The notes below the pieces were generated by a model. The model ran no database searches and was not told where the DNA came from. It saw only the letters and a program-made list of their open reading frames with translations. The translations under genes were made by a program, and so were the position numbers. From Phanerodontia chrysosporium (taxonomy: Eukaryota; Basidiomycota; Agaricomycetes; Polyporales; Phanerochaetaceae), in contig MJGA01000001.1 in the NCBI GenBank assembly GCA_001910725.1, positions 2,542,001 to 2,606,000 of the forward strand: a stretch of DNA of 64,000 bases, in the 5' to 3' direction. Shown here piece by piece: positions 22,901-34,333 of the stretch (positions are counted from its first letter, which is position 1; every line of letters starts with the position of its first letter).

Positions 22901-23664
22901 ACGTAGGTGGTGAATGGCTTTCTCCCATTCGACCTGGGCCTCAACGGCACTTAGACATGACGCGGGGCTCAGAGCCGTCATAGTGACCTATTCAAACGTT
23001 GGCTCATAATTCCACGCTGAGACCGGCAAGCACACACACTTTGTGGGCGGAGTCTCCGGTGAACACCGTCAGGACCGTCACGGGTCGCGTTCGCTCTACA
23101 ACCCTTGCATTTCTATTGAGCGTTTCAATGCACGGACTACTGGCAAACTCACCATTTCTCTACGGCGTATAGTTGATAGCCCTCCAGCTCAAGTGTATCC
23201 TCCACGACCTCAAAGCGACACCTCCCGCCTACCCAGTCCACAGCGACTTGAGAGCTGGCGCTTGGATCCGGCGAAGGTTGGAGGCTCTGAGCTATTGATC
23301 CTGCTCTTGACCTGCCCGCCCTCGACGGGGATGCCTTGAAAGGTGACATCCGATACGTCGGCGAAGCATGAGGTGACTGCCTGGCAGGACGGACAGTTGG
23401 CATGAGGAGCCTTAGGCTGTGAGGTGACTGTGCTGCATTCGCGTTCACGCTTCGTGGTGTTAGGAACGGCGTACGGTGCTGCTGCGACGGAGCAATAGAC
23501 ATGGTCGACTGTCGAGAAAGCGACGGCTTCACTAGCTGGAAAGGGGGAAGCAACGGCGAGGTATTCCCTCCTTCCGTCGATGACGCAGGCGAAGCTGACT
23601 GAGGGACAGGGAGGTGGGATGCGCTTGTCGACACTCGGGGCCTTTTCGGAGACTGCACGCTCAT
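19972..23664 (-). CDS. STB6-like protein (Sin3-binding protein family, basidiomycete homolog)
   Basis: A large multi-exon gene. The Ser/Pro-rich N-terminus (ATG at 23662-23664) runs into RFEVVEDTLELEGYQLYAVE, then VVERTRPVTVLTVFTGD. Next come MVTSLANFRSDFTIVHIPRG, LYANINILRMGCSGRSALTL, GLLCDVTCAGIQRWVAEIGE and RVADPTVVAALFSLVLVLRN. This order matches the STB2/STB6 family, whose yeast members bind the Sin3 corepressor. Further exons give LAPPQQIVYLTRSIIETINA, SGRVQRKLENW, a coiled coil (LADTNRTIRAEYTEKASALD) and VQWTLDGAGRRVDAHGRTES, near the C-terminus. Frame slips occur at about 22071-22090 and at the C-run 20217-20221; one base restores each. Exon joins between 20.9 and 21.5 kb are only partly resolved. 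Transcriptional corepressor role is inferred from the family. Confidence 0.7.
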
Positions 23665-24300
23665 CTTGGAAGTCTCAGTCGCGGTGGCAGGCTATTCATG
23701 GGTTCAGAGTTGATTGGAAGAGAGTTACGGGAGTCTCTGGGAAACCGGCAGCGGTGGTAGGAACGGGACAGTAGACAATGCAGTAGCTACCGACGCTTCG
23801 CGGGTAGTAAACAATGATACTTACTGAGTTTAGCAGCCATATGTATGACGGTAAGAAACGCATTGTAACACAAATTGTAGTGCACCTGATGTCGATCATT
23901 CACACGCTTACAGCTGGACGCATTTCTTGCCAAACGATATCTGCTCTCCTTTCGTCGCGTCGCTACTGCTATACCAGACGTCCTTCGTTCTATCACAGGC
24001 CATTCGCGTGCCCCCAGACTACGATGCCAGCAATTAGGATACCGACATTTGCTTCTCACGGGCGTTTCGCGCTGCCTCTAACTCTATTCGTCTCTGGGCT
24101 GTGAAGATGGCTGCTTGGCCAGTATCACGACCGTTGCACACACTCCCGTCCACCTAGTGTCGTGTATACTCCTTGCGAGGCTCAGTCTCATTTCTTGCTG
24201 ACGTCCTCTCCGTCTTAGCTAGCTCTTCCCCGAGAGAGTGCTGATCGCGGGGCTACCGTGCCGTCCTCCGTCTCGCACCAGAGGCAAGGTTGAGTCCGCT
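23665..24300. other. Divergent promoter region (STB6-like / low-complexity protein gene)
   Basis: 636 bases separate two divergent start codons. It contains pyrimidine-rich leader sequence near 24150-24240. There is no supported exon. Confidence 0.4.
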
Positions 24301-27136
24301 ATGGCGAAGAAGCTGAAAGGGAAACAAAAGGAGAATGGCAGGCAACAACTTCCAGAAGCCGGCGGTACACTCCCGCCTCCACCTCCACCGCCGCCGCCTG
24401 GCAAGTTACCTACAATCCCGGAGCAGATCAAGGCATTACCTAAACTTAATACAAACGTCGGACACGCTGGACACGCTGTTGCGTCAGGATCACAGCCGGC
24501 TGACGCCTGGGGAGCTGGACAAGGTGCGTCTTATCCGGCTCACGCGACCATATAGAACGCTTATTGTCATCCGATTGTTCGTCATGTTCGTATCTCATCG
24601 GGCCTCGTACGCTTCAGAGGAGCCCAAGTACCTGAGCGTGAGGAGGTATGTTGAAGAGGAAGACGAAGAGGACGAAGAGGAAACCGACCACTGGGGTCAA
24701 CACGACGATCAGTGGGCTGGCAATGGGACAGCTGCGCATATGTCACCTGCGATGGGCGCGAGTCCTGCTGTGGGGTGGGGGCGAGACTTACCAGCGGGTG
24801 GAAGAGGACCGGCAAATCTCGCAGCTGCGATCACCAGCGCGTTTGGTACTGCACCTGGCCCAAAGAAAGGCACGTTGCAGGAGCAGCCTTCTGGTGCCCC
24901 TACTCCGCCTGCTGCTAGACATGTGGCTTTCGGAGCTACTTCCCAGCTACCTCCGGGTCCCCGGCTGCAAGGTCCTGGCCATCAATCCCACCATTCATCC
25001 CCTCAGCAAGCGGAACGCCCAATGCACGGCCGAAACCAGAGCGTCGCAGGGTTCGCAAGCGGCTGGGGAGCACCAGAGAGGACTCCGCTTGGATTTGCCG
25101 ACCCTCGCAATTCTGCAGGACCTGCGTGGCCTCAACCTGAACATTTTGCTCGTTCCCAACCACCGCCTGCGACGGGCCCAGCCCAAACACGCCCCGCCGC
25201 TACTACTCTGCCGACTGGCGCATGGACGCAATGGGGAAAGGAGCCAAAATTCGGTATGCCCCAAGTCGCTACAACTATCACGACCAGTGTACCGACGGCG
25301 CCTCCGCCTCCGCCCCCGCAAGCTCAGCCACCTGCTGTGGCAGCAGCTGCCGTCGTCGCTCCAGCGAACGCTCTCTTACAACAGGCGGCTATGCGTCAAG
25401 CTCAGTTGCAGGCGACGCTTAACCAGCACCAGCATGGCCAGCCGAGAAACATTGTGCTTGGCCAAAACTTTCCCGGACTGCACCAACGCCACCCGCCTGC
25501 GCCTGCGGAGGAACCCACACCAGTCTGGCCGCAACAGGAGAAGAAATCCTGGAAGGACTGGGCCAAGATGCATCAGGAGCAGAATGCAGCTGGCGCACAC
25601 CGGAAAACCCAGCACCTGGAGCAGGGTCAGCATGCAGAAAATTGGGGAGCAGGTGAGTAAACAGACTGTAGCAGAAACCGTAGCTCTAATGTGCGCGTGA
25701 CAGGTACAGGTACGGGTTACGGTGCACCGACTGACGCGTGGGGAAACCATGTCGATGACGGGAATTGGGGCGGAGGAGGCGACGATGACGCTTGGCAAAA
25801 CGGCAACTACGAGGACGATGATGCAGCGTGGGCTCAGCCGTCGACGGGCAAAGACCGAAAGCGAGGGCACGGACACCACCGATCTGACCACCGTGATAAT
25901 CATAGACAGGCGCAAGCTAATGGGCACTGGGGAGGCCAGAATTCGCCTCATGCCGGTGGTGGTTATGACCAGTCTCAACATGATACAGGATGGCCGTCGC
26001 CCCAGGGTGCCGCGGCAGCGTGGGGCTCCTCGCAAGCTGTCAACGGCACAGGCAAGTCTCCCAAAGGTCATGCAAGGTGGGATGCTATCGCAGAAGAGGA
26101 AGAGGAGAGAGAGAGGAAGAGGAGTATGACGAGGAGGAAGAGGAAGAGTATGACGACCTTGAAGACATGTACCTTGACCCACGAGACGACCGCAAGCACA
26201 AGACGAACTCTGGTATTTCCTATCAGTACCAGGCGCCCGCAGAGCGACTTGAACCGACGCTTCCTCCAGAAGCACCTCCACCTGGGCCTGTCCCCGGTAC
26301 CCCGCAATACAACACGTTTGCATCGTTCGGGAAACTCGATCCATACGCGCCTACCACCCCACATCCCGAGCATTCAAGAACAATGAACATCGCGACCGGC
26401 CGAATGGCGACATCATTCGAGCTCTCACCCCCACGACGCGGCGTTGTAGAAACTTCCGTCGTCGAGTCGCACGGAGAGGCTCTCAAGGCGGCAACACCGG
26501 CTCTCTTCAACTCTAGACGGCGACTCGCGCGCGAGCGCATTCACTGGGGCTTCAGCCCGGACAAAGACGCGCGAGTGGCGTCCCTGCTCCGCTACATCGA
26601 TGCGAAGTCTGCTGAGCTCGCGACAATTGGCGTGGCCAAGTTTCTGGAGACTCGCCAACGGGGCGCGTTGTTCGCAAATGCGGACTTTCGGGTCTCTGTC
26701 TTCGACGGTGCGCCCGAGCAGCCGGCGTTTGACTGGCTGACGCTGCAGCAGATCCAGCCGACCATGGACAGGATCCTGCAAGAGTCCGTCGTGTGCTACA
26801 AGCCCATGTTCCAGGTCGTCGTCTTCGTCTTCCTGCTCTCAAAGAGCGGGAGCAGCATGGCGGTGTGGCGGCGGAAGCTGCCAGTCCCTGAACATGTTAG
26901 ACGCAGTCAAGGAGATGCTCTCGCAGATCTGATTGCAGCACTGCCGGAACAAAAAGTGGTATACGTTGATGAGTGAGTAAACCCTTCTCGATCTGCAGTT
27001 TCCGCTACTGACACGCTATCGCAGAATGCCGCCAGACGTCCATGAATCGCCGCCGCCACCTCCGCCCAAGAAACGTGGCTTCTGGCGCAGAGTATTTGGC
27101 ATTTTCAAGCGGAAGTCGAAAAACAAAAACAAGTAG
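24301..27136 (+). CDS. Low-complexity protein with conserved C-terminal domain (possible CcmS-related domain)
   Basis: ATG at 24301 starts MAKKLKGKQKENGRQQLPEA, then a nine-proline run. Long Gly/Gln/Pro/Asp-rich exons follow (WGAGQ, DHWGQHDDQWAGNG, GNWGGGGDDDAWQNG) with an acidic stretch. The conserved part is near the end: RRLARERIHWGFSPDKDARV, LLRYIDAKSAELATIGVAKF, FDWLTLQQIQPTMDRILQES and FVFLLSKSGSSMAVWRRKLP. I recall such fungal proteins being labelled with a CcmS-related domain, but could not check. The last exon gives a basic tail (KKRGFWRRVFGIFKRKSK) that could bind membranes or nucleic acid. The frame slips in the GA-rich stretch at 26090-26135; one base joins EEEER to EEEYDEEEEEEYDDLEDMY. 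The function is unknown. Confidence 0.65.
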
Positions 27137-27590
27137 GGGCGACCCCATACTTTCCTTTACCTGCCAGTGGACTCTGTCGCATTGCTCTTCGCTGTCGTAA
27201 TGCTCTCGCCATGCAAACTCGTATATATAGTACATCTACATCTTTAGATACGCATCAGATAGTCTTCACTCTCGGACATTTCAGCACCCTTGTCGCGATA
27301 CCTTTGTGATCTCATTGTTGTCTATCCTTTCATGCCTTCCCTTCCGGTCACGTTGTATACCCACTTCGTACACTAGAGGGTAATAGAAAGACCACGTTTT
27401 CTCGTCAAACCAAGGTGGGCCATTAAATTGACTGGGCGAGGCGACGCTGTGAATGCCTGTTTGACGCACGCAGGCGAGGATAAGGATCCGTGGGGAAAGA
27501 GCATGCCATATGACAGTCCGCTAGGTATACAAATAAATGGATACACAAGTACACGCACGGAAACACCCCGTCTACGCTCGCACTCCGCAC
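27137..27590. other. Convergent 3' region
   Basis: This lies between the stops of two convergent genes. It includes TATATATAG near 27222-27230 and other AT-rich patches that may serve 3'-end formation. No gene is seen. Confidence 0.4.
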
Positions 27591-29849
27591 CTACATGCCG
27601 TTCGACGTAGGCGACATGGGCGCGGGGGACGCAGGCGCAGGTGAGTTGGGCGCGCCCGAGCCGCGGTATGCGGGACGGAGGACGAGCACGCCGCTCTTGA
27701 GCTGGGCAACCTCCTTGACGAGGCGCGTGAAGTTCTGCTTCTTCTCCTCCGTCGTCAGCCACGGCGTAAAGTGGTGGATGCAGTCGCGCGTCGTCGCGTT
27801 CGGCATCTTCTTCAGCCACTCGACGAGCATCCAGTCCTCGAGCTCGCCGTCCGCCGCCGGCACCGCGCCGCCCTTGCGTTTCTTCGGCTTGCTCGGCGCG
27901 CCGCCACCTGTGCCCTCCTCCGCCTTGCGCTTGTGCCCTGGCCGCGGCACCGCCGGCGGGCTGTCTGCACGTGTGGCAATCGGGCTGGCGACTGGACTCG
28001 TGGGCTGGCTGGCAAGGGGGCTCGTGGCGCGGCTGGTGCCGTTCGTCTTGAGCTTCGGCGCCTTCGGGCTCGTGGCGCGCTGTGCGACGACTGCATGTCC
28101 GCCGTGCCCTGGAATGGGTGAGGTCGGACGCGAGCCTGACTCGGTTTTGATAGTAGCAGGAGGCTGTGTCGGAGACTTGGGTCCAACAGGCGTAGAGGTA
28201 CCAGGGGCCTGCGAGGGTTGCCGTGACTGAGGGCGAGGCTCTGGAGGTATGATAGCAGGGCCTTGTGGCACCTGCGGTGGCTCTTCTTCCGGCTCCTCTT
28301 CTTCCTATGGGAGGATCAGCATACGCGGGCCATGAGCTGACTGTATCAAGACTTACCGAGCTAGCGTATGGGTTCTTTTCATCGTCAGACTCGTCATAGG
28401 CAGTATTCTTCTCGAGCTTCTTCATAAGCTTCCGCATGTCCTTGCCGGCGGTAGACAATTGAGGGAGATCTTCCTCCTCTTCACTCTCATCTATATAGCC
28501 CTCTCTTGTCTTGTTAGCAGCCTTGTACTCGCGTTTGAGACGCTCCTATGTGTTACTTGCTTTGAGCCACTGTTCTGCTGACATATAATGAAGGCACGCA
28601 CCTCGAGTTCCTTTGCCTCGTCATCGTTGGCGTCTGGCTCCATGTTCTCGTCGTCGTCTTGCACGTCTTCATCGAAGTCCAGTTCGTCGACATCACCCTC
28701 CTGGCCGTATTCGCGTTTCTTCCGCTTGACGTCCCCACCCTCTTCGTCGTCGTCTCCAAATAGACGGTCAATGCCGCTGTCAACCGTCTTGAGCTTACGC
28801 CCTCCAGGGCCGAAGCTCTGACTCGCAGAGTGCACGAGGGACGATGTGGATGGTGGCATACTGCCCTCCCTTTCGGCCTTGAATATTGCGGCAGTGGCTT
28901 CAGAGGGGCCTTGACCATTGCGCCTGCGTAGCAGCCACCGTTCTGGTTCCCTGTTCTTCGCCAATTGCTTCATCTAGAGAAACATTAGGAATGGACAGGC
29001 GGACGGGCTAACGTCGCATACCAAATCCTCTGCCTCTTCAAGATTGGGCACATGGTAGTTCGGCCGCTTCTGGAACTTGTACCATCTATGTGCAGGCACA
29101 AACTTGAAGATATCGTTCGCAGCAGGCATGAACATTGCCTGGGTCTCTGCCTTGGAGACTTCTTCCATGCTGGCGACCCAAAGCTCCTGCCCTGCATCGT
29201 CCTCGATGACCCACGGGTAGCGTTCTTCCCGCCTAAGTTGCCTGATGTGTTCAGGGACGAGGAAGACCTGCTTCGTCTTCTTCTGGAACTTCTTCTTCGC
29301 TGCATTCGGTTTCTCCTTCTCCTTCCCCTTAGCATCCGCGCCACTGTGCTGCTCACCGGGGCGAATGGGCTTGCCCTCGGCATCGACCATAACCACGCGG
29401 CCGTCCGCACCGATGACAGGCTTGTTATCAGGGCCAAGCATGGGCCCGACGGCGACGGGCGCCGCGGGGCCCGCAGCGTCGTCTCCGGACGAGTGGCGGC
29501 GCGCCTCCTTGCGGTTCAGCTTCACGGGGCGCGCCCACGAGAGGATGTCGACGGGCTTGCGCGAGTCGAACTTCATTACGTCGTACTTCCACCCGTTGAG
29601 CGCGCTCGACATGAGCCGGAACTCGGCGTATGGGCCCTCGAGCTTCGGCACGCCGTCCTCGTCCTCCTTGGCGCGCGGTGGGCGCGGGACCTTTGGGCGC
29701 GGCTTCGAGGGCGACGGCGGCGTCGGCGAGGGTGTCGACGTCCCGCTTGTGTTCTGCGACGTCGACGGCGTGGGCCGCTCACCGCCGCCCTGCGCCTTGA
29801 GCTGCGTGAAGATGGGCTTCTTCTTGGGGTGGAAGAGCACGGGGGCCAT
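27591..29849 (-). CDS. tfg1: Transcription initiation factor IIF alpha subunit (RAP74/TFG1)
   Basis: General RNA polymerase II factor that stabilises the preinitiation complex and stimulates elongation. The N-terminal half holds the dimerisation domain, including YAEFRLMSSALNGWKYDVMK and KVFDSRKPVDILSW-like sequence, then KQVFLVPEHIRQLRREERYP, ELWVASMEEVSKAETQAMFM and FKFVPAHRWYKFQKRPNY. A highly acidic middle follows (DEEGGDVKRKKREYGQEGDV), then a Pro/Ser/Thr linker. The end is the C-terminal winged helix (WMLVEWLKKMPNATTRDCI and FTRLVKEVAQLKSGVLVLR), which binds the FCP1 phosphatase in other species. Start at 29847-29849, stop at 27591-27593. No frame error is needed. Several short introns separate the blocks. 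Confidence 0.9.
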
Positions 29850-30329
29850 CGCGGGTCGTTTTCAGGGAGATTAGAGGCTAGGTATCGTAAAGGAGTGAGG
29901 CAGAGATCAGCGTTGTCGTCGATGTAGGACTGGACAAGCGAGGAGGAGAGGTTGTCGGCGGCTGTGGTGGTGGTTGGAAGCGAAGTCGCTCTGGGCTGTG
30001 GCGCTTGCGCACTCCATGCCTTGTACTCCCACGACGCGTCGCAGCTCAACAACAATTACCTCGTTTATCTTCCTACAATCCACTGCGGAAGATCGACCCT
30101 TGAGTCCACTCACCAATATCCACGGAAACTGCATCAGAAAATAGTGGGTCTCATGTGAAGGGCACGCCGTAAGGATGACTAAACCCAGGAGCGATACGGT
30201 GAGAATACCCGGTATACATTATGGTATGGTAAGGATCGACGGTATAAGGATCGACGTCTGCAGCGGTGCGCATAGTTATACAGTATCTACAGTACTCTAC
30301 TTTTCCCAGAGAGTTAATGCTGAAGACGT
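29850..30329. other. Upstream region of TFIIF alpha gene
   Basis: 480 bases with no supported exon. A repeated motif GGTATACATTATGGTATGGTAA and GGATCGACGGTATAAGGATCGACG occurs at 30210-30256, a short local repeat. TFIIF reads leftward from here, and the next gene ends at its right edge. Confidence 0.4.
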
Positions 30330-32147
30330 TCAGACACCGTAAGCCTTCGGGTCCCCCGACACACTCCGCTTGCTCGCGGAAGAGTGGGAGCTCACCATGT
30401 CAGGCCATTCGGGGTCGTGCTTCGGCAGCGGCCCGACATCTACCATCTCGTGCGTCTCGACATTAATCGTCACCTGCGGGTGGATGGACCGGTTTGCGGT
30501 CACGAAGTTCGACATCGCCTGGTACAGGATCGTAAGTGATGATCTCTCCTGAGCCAGCCGGGAAAACGTACCGCTCCGCCGCGATTGCCAGAGCTGTGCT
30601 CTCCAGAAAGTGAAACCATCCAATCCTTTCGTGAGTTGAGACTAGACATGACTGAGTTCGTGTAACTGCGGGCATAGTGATGAGCTGCTGAGCGATACAC
30701 ATATAAAGGACGACTTACAGCTTGACAACGGCGTAGTTGAAGACTGCCGAGCAATCATGTAAGTCGCGTCCAACCAAGAAAGAAATAAGGTCTTACTCAT
30801 GTGGATTCCAGTAGTCTGTCGACGTCATCGTCAGCTCAGGTCTTCGCTATCGGGGAAGGACACTTACAGAAGCCAAGAAAGAGACTATATGTGCGACCGT
30901 GAAGGAAGCTGTGAGGAGACCATTCTGCACAGTAGAGCGAATGATCTTGTTGACGACGTTGTCGGTGTGAGCGAAGCCAGTCTTGTGCTTCCTCTAGAGC
31001 GTCAAGGTAGGGTCAGCGACGCTGCGGGTAGTGAATCTGCAGGGGGATTGCTGACCAGATACAGAGAAAGGGCAAGCGCAATCATAACGTCGGACATTGT
31101 ACAGGCGACGAGCCAAGGAATGGCGACGACCTGGAGATCAGTGGTCAATCAGCCGTCGCACCATTCGTTGCTTAGGTATACGCACGTCAAGCTGCTGGAA
31201 GTCGGAGAAGTGAGGCTTGATGGCGATTCCGATGGCGGTTCCGATTGCGCAGACTGTGTTTGGTGGGGTCAGGTGCGGACAGCGGCCAAGGGAGGATGTA
31301 CTCACGCCCAGACACGGTGGAGCTGAGGACCACGATGCCGACGACGTACCAGTTCTTGGTAAGCACCTTCAGCCGCCAGGCGAAGAAGAACTGCACCATC
31401 GTGGCGATGATACCCTGCGAACGCGTCAGAACGCGAGAAATGTGGGTGCGTGGTGGTGCGACTTACAGCCATGGCTTCCTCTGCACACAGAAAGGTGGCG
31501 GTCAGATCTATCATTCGCTTTACGGAGCGTGAGGAGCATTACCTGAGCCAAATACTACGGGGAAATGTGAGTTATGATATGCAAATTATGGATGGAGTAC
31601 TCACGCCAATCCGCCTCAGCAAGGGCCTCCATGTCACCTATTCCGCTATTAGCTCCAGGCATGTACCACTTGACCTTCGTAGCGGCGTACCGAAGTGGTT
31701 GACGAGAACATTGTAGATCCACGCCATGTTGAACGCGCTGTTCAAGGTATCGGCGAGGAGCAGCGAGCCAACCTGCAGGCATAGCGATTGTAAGGTGGGG
31801 TACGACTTCGGAGCAGGAGGGAACGCACGTAGACTTTCATCCATGTCGGATCCCTACCGCACGGTGATCAGAAATTGGTCGATTGAAGGGATGACGCGAC
31901 TCACTTTGGGAAGCTGTCGTAGTACGTACGGACCTGCGTCACAACCACACCGTACAGCCTGCATTGCTGATCAGCACACAGATGTATCGGGTGTGAATGA
32001 CAAACTCACAATAAATTCAGAAAAATCCCGATTAGACTCGGTCCGTGCCTGCGAGATGGGCGATGAGTTTCGGACGCCACAGCGGGGGCGGGGAGTATGG
32101 AGTGCTTACAACACCTCAGCGACCTTTCCTCCTTCGGACAGCTGCAT
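30330..32147 (-). CDS. Multi-pass membrane protein, DUF6534 family
   Basis: ATG at 32145-32147 (MQLSEGGKVAEVL), spliced to HGPSLIGIFLNLL, then LYGVVVTQVRTYYDSFPK, which is the DUF6534 hallmark (GP.LIG..LN..LYGV...Q...Y). Later exons carry hydrophobic helices: VGSLLLADTLNSAFNMAWIY, QFFFAWRLKVLTKNWYVVG, VVLSSTVSG and VVAIPWLVACTMSDVMIALA. A family-typical stretch SVMSSLNSRKDW follows. The soluble C-terminal tail ends EMVDVGPLPKHDPEWPD and SHSSASKRSVSGDPKAYGV. About six or seven membrane segments are expected, and exons are short with many introns. The family is expanded in Agaricomycetes and its function is unknown. Confidence 0.75.
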
Positions 32148-34333
32148 GGTGTCTACCGGAGAGTGCTCTACAAGCCCGAGAGGATCGGGGCGGTGGATAA
32201 AAGGGAAGAGAAAGAGAGGCAAAAGCTACGGGTGGAGAACAGGCTGGGTTTTACATATACAAGGCTCGTAATTGTTGCGGCGCGTCGCAACAGAAAAATT
32301 ATCATCCGCGGGGAGGAGTGGTTCCACGCACCAGGGAGAGAACCAAGCCCGTTCGGGTAGTGCTCGAGAACGGATTCTCCTGGATCGCCGGGGCGACGTT
32401 GGAGAATGGACGACGGGCAGCGTGCTCGCCTAGCGGCTTGTCTCTATGGAGTTAAGCCCAGCTCAGCAATCCTCAGCCATCCTCCCCGACAAATTGAATT
32501 TCGCACTCGACGGGAGGCGGGGCCAAGGTTGCGCTTATCTCATCATTCCTATATCCGGTAAGGCCCAGATGCAAAATCCTTGGTGGCGCGGATGATCGCT
32601 GGCGATCGGCTCAACATCGGCCAGCGAGATCTCCGGCAGCCGAGGGTCCTCTCTCCGTCCACAACACAAAACATACACCATATTTCACCGGAAATTCTAC
32701 AGAAAAACTTTGGCAAGTATAACTTCCCCGCAATACACCTCGCCCACGAGAGGGGCGGTAGAGGATACAGACACCCGACCCAGCCAGCGCAAGGTCCGGG
32801 AAAAACTCATCGCGGACCTATCCCGCTCTGCATCCCGCGAAGTGCACCTGCAAAAAATTTCAGACTTTTGCACTCGCGTATCCCGCAACCTCGTCGTGTG
32901 CTGATGACCTCCAACAGATATATTAAGTCGGTCGCCACGGTCGAGGGCGCTGTGGGCGCACTCCAGAGCGGCGTGCAGGGATACAGGGTCCCGCGCGCGT
33001 TGCTACATGCCTTCGGGGAGAGCCTGCGCTGCCCGATGTCTGCGGCGGCCTCATTCCCCGCCCTACGTAATGCACACCGCACAGCAAGGCGATCTGCGTG
33101 CCGCCGCCGATCTCCTGGCCGTGAGCAGCCGCCTCTAAAGCCCGTACGACACGGACTATGCACGACCTCGACCGCGCCCTACCGTGCCGCACCGTCTGTG
33201 CGCGTGACGAACGCAGGCGTGTGCAGGCAATGCAACAGCGGCCGTAGGCTCAACCGTGCATAGCTGATGCCCGTTGCCAGCGTTCGCGGCGCAATGCGAG
33301 GCATAGGACCTGCGCACTGCGGCATAGCGGACACTCGCGCTGCAGCGTGAACGGTGCCGGCTAGCACACCGCTCGCGAGGACGTCACTCGCGCTGCTACC
33401 GTTGCCATGGACGGCAGCGCCACGAGGCGGAACAGCTGGCCCCAGGGCACGGCGTGCATCTCGCATCACAGACAGGCTGCCCAGGGGGTTGGAAGGGCGA
33501 TCCTCTGCATCGGTTCCAGAAGCACTGGTGCTGATCAGGGGATCCAGATCCCCGAGGGTCCTTCGCAGGCGTACGCCTACTCACTTGCCCCTTGATCAGT
33601 CATCGTTTGTGTCGTCCCGTGATACTGGAAGACTTACCAACAACTTGGTCTGGATGCAGCCTGGGTTGCCTACGGTCGCATACTTTTGCAGAAGGCACAA
33701 TGGGAAGCATGTGTCTGCCGGAATGCTTTCGAATTCATCGCAGTATCCAACAATCGGCTTAGGCTGATTGTTCGCGTCGTGTAAGGATGTATAGGGGACA
33801 CTGGGGTTTGTCTCGCAATACACCTGCTCTCAGGCGTCCCAACCCTGAAGCCACCAAGTTCTTGACCAACTGAAACCTATTTCCAGGCTCTCCGTATTAC
33901 GTCCTCGAAGCCCTTAGCGAAGCCTCACGATAGGCGGTAATAAGACCTCACGTACAACACGGTGGCGCTCTTGATAACTCTCCATTGTGACCCTTGATAC
34001 TTGAAGTTATGAAGATGCACAGACATTATGACGAGGTCATCTGGCCGGCACTCTGAAAGCGTCCGTTTGATGGCAGTGCTCCAGGCCAATCGCTCACGAC
34101 GAATTCGGCTGCAGTGAACGGCTTGACGTGCATCGATTGTATTTCTGGTTCTCGTGCTACCAGAGCGATGAGCAAGTATCGGTTTGTGCCTTTTTAAGCA
34201 TTGTCAGCTCAGTCTCCCACAATCTGTCCATCCTTCGGTGCACGGTGGTGCGCTGTCGTGCTGGCTTTAGAACCATGCTCATAGTTTTCTGTGCAAATGA
34301 CGCAGAATACTGTGGTCGATACAGCAGCTGTCG
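32148..34333. other. Gene-poor interval with possible gene fragments
   Basis: No full gene is supported. Two minus-strand pieces stand out. One, near 33640-33820, is Cys-containing (PSVPYTSLHDANNQPKPIVG, then SIPADTCFPLCLLQKYATVG). The next, at about 33250-33560, is Ala/Ser-rich with a hydrophobic patch (SSASDVLASGVLAGTVHAAA). They could be exons of an undetected secreted or anchored protein, or relics. The rest (32150-32900) is the DUF6534 promoter side and unassigned sequence. Confidence 0.35.
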
